From: JALYUA01 sp039931865
Lineage (GTDB): Bacteria; Acidobacteriota; Thermoanaerobaculia; UBA5066; Gp7-AA6
Direction: 5' to 3'
DNA: 64,000 nucleotides
Assembly (NCBI GenBank): GCA_039931865.1
Contig: JBDTRB010000003.1
Coordinates: 9,628 to 73,627, forward strand
The notes below the pieces were generated by a model. That model did no database searches and was not told the origin of the DNA. It was given only the letters and a program-made list of their open reading frames with translations. This document shows, piece after piece, positions 59,860-64,000 of this stretch. The position numbers and the translations under genes were made by a program. Position 1 is the stretch's first letter. Every line of letters starts with the position of its first letter.

Positions 59860-62021
59860 GAGCTCCTCCTTGCAGGGTTTCTGGTGCGCGGCCGTTTTAC
59901 CACGCGCGCGGGCTTTTCGTGTTTTTCGGGGGCCAGCTCCGGCTTCTCGCCGGCGGCGGACGCGGACGGCTTGTCGGCACGCGGCCCGGCCGCCGGAAAC
60001 AGAGCGCTCACGATCCGCTCGCCCGCTTCGAAGCGGCGCCGCGCCTCCTTCCGCGCCTGTCCGAGGCGAGGCAGGTCCACAAGCGGGTCCGCGACCCTGA
60101 GCTCAGGAAGTCCAGACTGACGGACCCCGAGGAGATCGCCCGGGCCGCGGGCGAGGAGGTCGCGTTCTGCGATCTCGAATCCGTCGGATGTCTCCTCGAG
60201 AATCGCGAGCCGCGACCGAGCTTCCTCCGACGCGTGCTCGCCGACGACGAGGGCGCACCAGGAGGGCCGCGAGCTGCGCCCCACGCGCCCACGGAGCTGG
60301 TGCAGCTGGGCGAGCCCGAAGGCCTCCGCGTTCTCGATCACCATGAACGTCGCCTCGGGAACGTCGACGCCGACCTCGACCACCGTCGTCGCGACGAGGA
60401 TCCCGACCCTGCCGGCCGCAAAATCCGCGAGAACGCGCGAGCGCTGTTCCGGCGGCAGCCGGCCATGGAGGATGCCGATCGGGGTGCCCGGGACGGTCCG
60501 GGCGATTCTCTCCGCCGTCTCGGACGTCGCCGCGATCTCGCGCTCCCCCTCTTCGATCGCCGGAACGACGACGTAGACGCGCTCGTTCGCCCGGACCCGC
60601 TCGGCGGCGAACTGGTAGATGCGATCACGCGCGGACGCTTCGCGCACGCGAGTCGCGACTGGTGTGCGGCCCGGCGGCTTCTCGTCCAGAACGGACAGGT
60701 CCAGCTCGCCGTAGATCGCCCACGCGAGCGACCGCGGAATCGGAGTGGCGGTCATCACCAGGACGTGTGGACTCACTCCCTTGCGGAAGAGGCGCGCGCG
60801 GTGTGCGACCCCGAACCGATGCTGCTCGTCGACGACCACGAGACCGAGCTTTCGGAACTTGACCGGCGCCTCGACGAGCGCGTGCGTGCCGATCAACACG
60901 TCCACGTCGCCGCGATCGAGCGCGGCGAGAAGCTCACTCCGCTCGCGCCCGCGGACGCGCCCGGTCAGGAGCCCCAGCCGGGCGCCCGCCCGTTCCATCC
61001 ACCGGGCGAGGCTCTCGGCGTGCTGCTCGGCCAGGATCTCCGTCGGCGCCATCAGAGCGCCCTGCACGCCGTTCTTCGCGGCGAGCAGGAACGCGAGGCC
61101 CGCCACGACCGTTTTTCCACTGCCGACGTCCCCCTGGAGGAGACGGGCCATCGCCCGGCCGGAGCCGAGATCCGCGGCGATCTCGCGGACGGCGCGCTTC
61201 TGAGCCCCCGTGAGCTTGAACGGGAGCGACGAGCGGGCGCTCGCCCGGAGCGCGTCGTCCGCTTTCAACACGATCCCGGAGCGCTCCCGCAGCCGCGCGC
61301 GCTTCTGCTCGATGCCGGCGGCCAGCGCGAGCAGCTCTTCGCCCGCGAGGACAGTCCGGGCGGCCGCCGCCTCTTCGAGCGACGACGGAAAATGCGCGGT
61401 CTCGAGCGCGCGCGTGAGCTCCTCCGCGGAAGCGCTCGCCGCCGGCCAGCCGCACCCGAGCCGGTCGAGAGCGGCGCGGGCGAAGCTCCGCCACACCCGC
61501 GGCGACAGGCCGCCGGTCCGGGAGTAGACCCCCACGACCCTCCCGGAATGGAGCGGATCGCTCTCGTCCCCGGCGAAGAACTCGGTTTCAGGATTCTCGA
61601 TGCGCAGCTCGCCAGCCGTGGTCATTGATGGCGTGCCGTAGAGCACCGCGTGCGCGCCATCGGCCCCGCGCGCGAAGGAGGGATACCGGTTGTGCCAGAC
61701 CACGCGAATGGCGCCCGAGCCGTCGTCCGCGGCCGCCTCGATGCGGAGAGTGCCCCGCCTCATCCGCACGGACTTGACGCTCGAGAGGCGGACCCGCACG
61801 GTTGCGGCGCGCCCGGGGGAAAGGCCTGCAACGGTCTCGAAGCGCCTGCGGTCCTCGTAGCGGAACGGGAGCGCGAGGAGGAAATCCCCGATCGTAGCGA
61901 CGCCCGCCTCCGCGAGCTTCGCGGCGCGCGAGGGTCCGAGTCCGGGGAGCGCCGAGATCGGGTCCGATGGGTTGAGCGTTCTGGAAGGGACCTCGGGAAC
62001 CGGAGCGGAGCCGCCCTTCAG
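59856..62021 (-). CDS. recG: ATP-dependent DNA helicase RecG, probable CTG start
   Basis: Fork-reversal helicase, 721 residues from the chosen start. The wedge domain starts PISALPGLGPSRAAKLAEAG and FLLALPFRYEDRRRF. Helicase motifs include QGDVGSGKTVVAGLAFLLAA (Walker A), VVDEQHRFGVAHRARLF, VMTATPIPRSLAWAIYGELD and QLRGRVGRSSRPSWC. The conserved N terminus extends well upstream of the first canonical start (GTG at 61799). In that extension no ATG, GTG or TTG occurs before an in-frame stop, but a CTG at 62021 has GAGGAG six bases before it, overlapping the cNMP/FHA stop. That is the best start. The tail after about 670 is low complexity. Confidence 0.92.
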   Translation of the reverse strand: MKGGSAPVPEVPSRTLNPSDPISALPGLGPSRAAKLAEAGVATIGDFLLALPFRYEDRRRFETVAGLSPGRAATVRVRLSSVKSVRMRRGTLRIEAAADDGSGAIRVVWHNRYPSFARGADGAHAVLYGTPSMTTAGELRIENPETEFFAGDESDPLHSGRVVGVYSRTGGLSPRVWRSFARAALDRLGCGWPAASASAEELTRALETAHFPSSLEEAAAARTVLAGEELLALAAGIEQKRARLRERSGIVLKADDALRASARSSLPFKLTGAQKRAVREIAADLGSGRAMARLLQGDVGSGKTVVAGLAFLLAAKNGVQGALMAPTEILAEQHAESLARWMERAGARLGLLTGRVRGRERSELLAALDRGDVDVLIGTHALVEAPVKFRKLGLVVVDEQHRFGVAHRARLFRKGVSPHVLVMTATPIPRSLAWAIYGELDLSVLDEKPPGRTPVATRVREASARDRIYQFAAERVRANERVYVVVPAIEEGEREIAATSETAERIARTVPGTPIGILHGRLPPEQRSRVLADFAAGRVGILVATTVVEVGVDVPEATFMVIENAEAFGLAQLHQLRGRVGRSSRPSWCALVVGEHASEEARSRLAILEETSDGFEIAERDLLARGPGDLLGVRQSGLPELRVADPLVDLPRLGQARKEARRRFEAGERIVSALFPAAGPRADKPSASAAGEKPELAPEKHEKPARVVKRPRTRNPARRSS

Positions 62022-62027
62022 GGGGCG

Positions 62028-62033
62028 CTCCTC
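62028..62033 (-). promoter_or_regulatory. Ribosome-binding site for the CTG start of recG
   Basis: GAGGAG on the minus strand, six bases upstream of the CTG at 62021-62019. It overlaps the TGA stop of the preceding gene (62034-62032), which suggests coupled translation and supports the unusual start. Confidence 0.6.
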
Positions 62034-62823
62034 AGGATTCCGCGCTGTAGAACGTGAGAGGGACGAGACCGAATTTCAGGATGTCGCCGTGGGTCACGGG
62101 AGCGGGAGCGCCGGTCGCGAGCCGCTTGTCGTTGACGAACGTCCCGTTCATCACGCCGATCTCTTCCATGATGTAGAACACGCCGCCCATCTGGTAGATC
62201 TTCGCGTGCCGGCGCGACGTGGAACGCTGCGTGTCGAGCGGGGTCAGGTCCACGTCGGGCGTGATTCCGGTGACGGGGTCCGCGCGGCCGACGAGCGTGT
62301 CGCCTTCGCGGTTCAGGAAGAACTCCGCGCCGTCTTCCGGAGAAACGAGCCGGAAGAGATCCCGCCTCTGAGCAACCTTGCGCGGCGCGGGCTTCGGCTC
62401 CGCCGGGCCCGCCGCTTTCCGTCCGAGCGCCTCTTCGAGCTCCGAGGTCACATCCCGCAGCCGCCCGGACAGCTTGCGCATCATCCGGATCGCGATCTCG
62501 GTGTTGCTCTTCAACATGGTGTCGAACATCGCGCCGTTAATGCGCACGACCTCGACGTCGGTTTTCGCACGGGCCGACGCGGTCCGCGGCAGGTCTTCGA
62601 GCACGCTCATCTCGCCGAAGAAGTCGCCCTTCTCGAGTGTCCCGAGCACCCGGACCTCTCCGCCGATCGACTTGAAGAGCTCCACGACTCCGGACTGGAT
62701 GATGAACATCTCCGTCCCGATCTCGCCCTCGGAAAAGATGATGTCGCCCATCGGGTGCGTCGCGACGTAGCGGTCGAAGGGGTTGCGCCCGCCTCCGGCG
62801 CCCGACTTGAAAACAGCCTTCAC
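62032..62823 (-). CDS. Cyclic nucleotide-binding / FHA domain protein
   Basis: 263 residues combining two sensory domains. The N-terminal cNMP-binding domain (about 15-125) contains EGEIGTEMFIIQSGVVELFK and the binding-cassette-like GDFFGEMSVLEDLPRTASAR. A helical link (LRDVTSELEEALGRKA) and an FHA domain follow (about 165-260, with TLVGRADPVTG, RSTSRRHAKIYQ and MNGTFVNDKRL). FHA domains read phosphothreonine, so the protein may join second-messenger and Ser/Thr-kinase signals. No DNA-binding domain is present. The GTG start overlaps the ldcA stop. Confidence 0.88.
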   Translation of the reverse strand: MKAVFKSGAGGGRNPFDRYVATHPMGDIIFSEGEIGTEMFIIQSGVVELFKSIGGEVRVLGTLEKGDFFGEMSVLEDLPRTASARAKTDVEVVRINGAMFDTMLKSNTEIAIRMMRKLSGRLRDVTSELEEALGRKAAGPAEPKPAPRKVAQRRDLFRLVSPEDGAEFFLNREGDTLVGRADPVTGITPDVDLTPLDTQRSTSRRHAKIYQMGGVFYIMEEIGVMNGTFVNDKRLATGAPAPVTHGDILKFGLVPLTFYSAES

Positions 62824-63731
62824 GCGACCGCCGGAGCCAAAAAACGGAGCAACCCGCCAGTTGCCCCCGCAGTCAGAATCGCGTTCACGCCGAGCGGCAC
62901 GGTGCGGGGCGCCGGGAGGTGCCCGGCATTGACGCCCGAGATGACCGGGAACGGCGAATCGCGGAGTCGGTCCCGGAGGTAATTCCGGACCGCTTCCGAC
63001 GACTCTTCGCGTCCCGGCACAACGGATCCGATCACCATCCCTCGCAGACCGTCGAGCGTACCCGAGCGCTCCAGCTGGGTCAACAGACGGTCGAGCCGGT
63101 AGACCGGCTCGCCGACGTCTTCCCAGAAGAGGATGCGACCCTCGCCTCGAACCCCTTCCGGCGTGCCCGCGAGAGAGGCAAGGAGCGACAGGCAGCCGCC
63201 CGTCACGACCGCTTCGGTGGCCCCGGCGGCGATCACGTCCCCGGGCGCGATCTGGTGATCCGCGGGCGTTGCGCCGCTCAGGACGGCCTGCCAGTCCAGC
63301 CCCTCTCCCCTTCCCATCTCGACGGCCACCATGGGTCCCTGGAAGGTCACGAGAGAGGCATGTTTCGAGACGAAGGCGAAGAGCGCGGTCAGATCCGAGC
63401 CGCCCAGGTGGATCTTCGGGTGTGCCTGGATCTCGGCGGGATCGAGCAGCCGAAGGATGCGCGACGAGCCATATCCGCCCCGGGCAAAGAAGATGGCGTC
63501 GATCGAGTCGTCGCTCAGGAGCCGGCGGTACCCCGCTGCCCGGTCCGCGTCTGCCCCGGCGAGAAAGCCCGCGCTGCGGGAGATGTTGTCGGCCAGAAGG
63601 GTCCGGTAGCCGAGGCCCTCGAGCTCGCGCACCCCGGCGGCGAGCCTCTCGGCATCGACGGGCCCCGAAACAGCCGCAATCCCGATGCGGCCGCCGGGGG
63701 GAAGTCGTCGAGGCCGCTGAAGTTCCTCCAT
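62820..63731 (-). CDS. ldcA: LD-carboxypeptidase (S66 family)
   Basis: 303-residue serine peptidase that removes the terminal D-Ala from murein tetrapeptides during cell-wall recycling. The N-terminal part opens PPGGRIGIAAVSGPVDAERL. The nucleophile region is HLGGSDLTALFAFVSKHA, preceded by IFFARGGYGSSRILRLLD. The Glu/His region is RILFWEDVGEPVYRLDRLL and NAGHLPAPRTVPLGV. Family enzymes more often have GYSD or GFSD where this one has GGSD. First gene of the ldcA-cNMP/FHA-recG-NDUFA9 run. Confidence 0.92.
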   Translation of the reverse strand: MEELQRPRRLPPGGRIGIAAVSGPVDAERLAAGVRELEGLGYRTLLADNISRSAGFLAGADADRAAGYRRLLSDDSIDAIFFARGGYGSSRILRLLDPAEIQAHPKIHLGGSDLTALFAFVSKHASLVTFQGPMVAVEMGRGEGLDWQAVLSGATPADHQIAPGDVIAAGATEAVVTGGCLSLLASLAGTPEGVRGEGRILFWEDVGEPVYRLDRLLTQLERSGTLDGLRGMVIGSVVPGREESSEAVRNYLRDRLRDSPFPVISGVNAGHLPAPRTVPLGVNAILTAGATGGLLRFLAPAVA

Positions 63732-64000
63732 GGAGAGGTGGATGTTAAGGGAAAGGCTCTTTCCTTCTCAGCCGGTCGAAATCGGGTTCGGAAGTTCAGG
63801 GCGCCGGAGTCCTTCCACTTTCCTGAGTGACAAGAGGGCGCAGCACCTCTCGATGAGAATTTTGTGAGGCTGGATGTGCCGCCCCTCACCCCGGCCCTCT
63901 CCCCGGCGCGCGGGGAGAGGGGGCAGAGCTGCGCTTCCGTCGACATGGTGGCTAAGCTCGCCCCGAGAGGAGTCTCCTGACCGAAGGGAAGGAGGAGCCT
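63732..64000. other. Right-hand gene-free margin
   Basis: No gene seen in the last 269 bases. The stretch is the 5' flank of ldcA and holds one CCCTCTCCCC-type palindrome. A gene may start beyond the window edge. Confidence 0.4.
63895..63921. repeat. CCCTCTCCCCG...CGGGGAGAGGG palindrome
   Basis: 11-bp arms (63895-63905 and 63911-63921) around GCGCG. Same core as the palindromes at 5684, 25328 and 40162. Located in intergenic DNA upstream of ldcA, with no T-run. Confidence 0.7.

Overview
The window is 64 kb of uniformly GC-rich, densely packed bacterial chromosome. It encodes a diderm with lipopolysaccharide: LptB, a fused LptF/LptG, a fused LptC/LptA, LpxB, an MsbA-type exporter and a BamA/TamA-type barrel are all present. 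Gene content, low-complexity Ala/Pro tails, a decayed secreted protein with a C-terminal module I associate with Acidobacteriota, and the general style suggest an Acidobacteriota-like lineage, perhaps Thermoanaerobaculia. That placement is an inference. No rRNA, tRNA, CRISPR array, phage or insertion sequence was recognised, so this is mostly core chromosome rather than an accessory island.

Layout. 1-4.6 kb: the end of ahcY, a BamA/TamA-like barrel and, on the other strand, an LptF-LptG fusion. 4.6-5.9 kb: 1.3 kb without a credible gene. 5.9-9.5 kb: parB, parA, a bifunctional-nuclease-family gene and miaB. 9.5-22.5 kb: one long minus-strand run, recJ - lptC/A fusion - lptB - rpoN - hpf - ptsN - hprK - rapZ - EIIA(Man) - ptsH - ptsI - cupin - secreted protein - miaB. 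It carries a complete regulatory PTS without any sugar permease. 22.6-28.5 kb: accA, a ClsC-like phospholipase D, priA and a lipoprotein. 28.7-30.9 kb (plus strand): an aspartase-type lyase and a PuuD-like membrane protein, then a strong terminator. 31-37.8 kb (minus): lpxB - msbA - yicC - gmk - rpoZ - coaBC - type-4 uracil-DNA glycosylase. 37.9-40.1 kb (plus): a Gfo/Idh/MocA oxidoreductase and a DegT aminotransferase, divergent from lpxB and resembling the GnnA/GnnB pair that makes 3-amino lipid A precursors. 40.4-49.9 kb (minus): site-2 protease - scpA - scpB - rluB - cmk - rpsA - HU - HIT - two small membrane proteins - asnB. 50-53.7 kb (minus): a decayed secreted gene and a four-gene operon of radical SAM protein, DUF547 lipoprotein, MauE-like membrane protein and START-like protein. 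53.9-58.8 kb (plus): ECF sigma factor, HEAT-repeat anti-sigma factor, DUF4097 protein and a triple helix-hairpin-helix protein. 58.9-63.7 kb (minus): ldcA, a cNMP/FHA protein, recG and an NDUFA9-like dehydrogenase.

The genes share an envelope theme: LPS assembly and transport, cardiolipin-type lipid synthesis, murein recycling and an envelope sigma factor, alongside core information processing. Coupling is tight: about twenty adjacent gene pairs overlap by exactly 4 nt (ATGA, GTGA or TTGA).

The most promising second-look items are the radical SAM/DUF547/MauE/START operon (its radical SAM protein resembles tetraether or membrane-spanning-lipid synthases), the GnnA/GnnB-like pair beside lpxB, the two Lpt fusions, an intergenic repeat vocabulary (7-8 bp tandem repeats, CCCTCTCCC palindromes, and a 58-bp repeat that has become coding sequence), a pseudogene broken by an 8-bp duplication, and a likely CTG start for recG.
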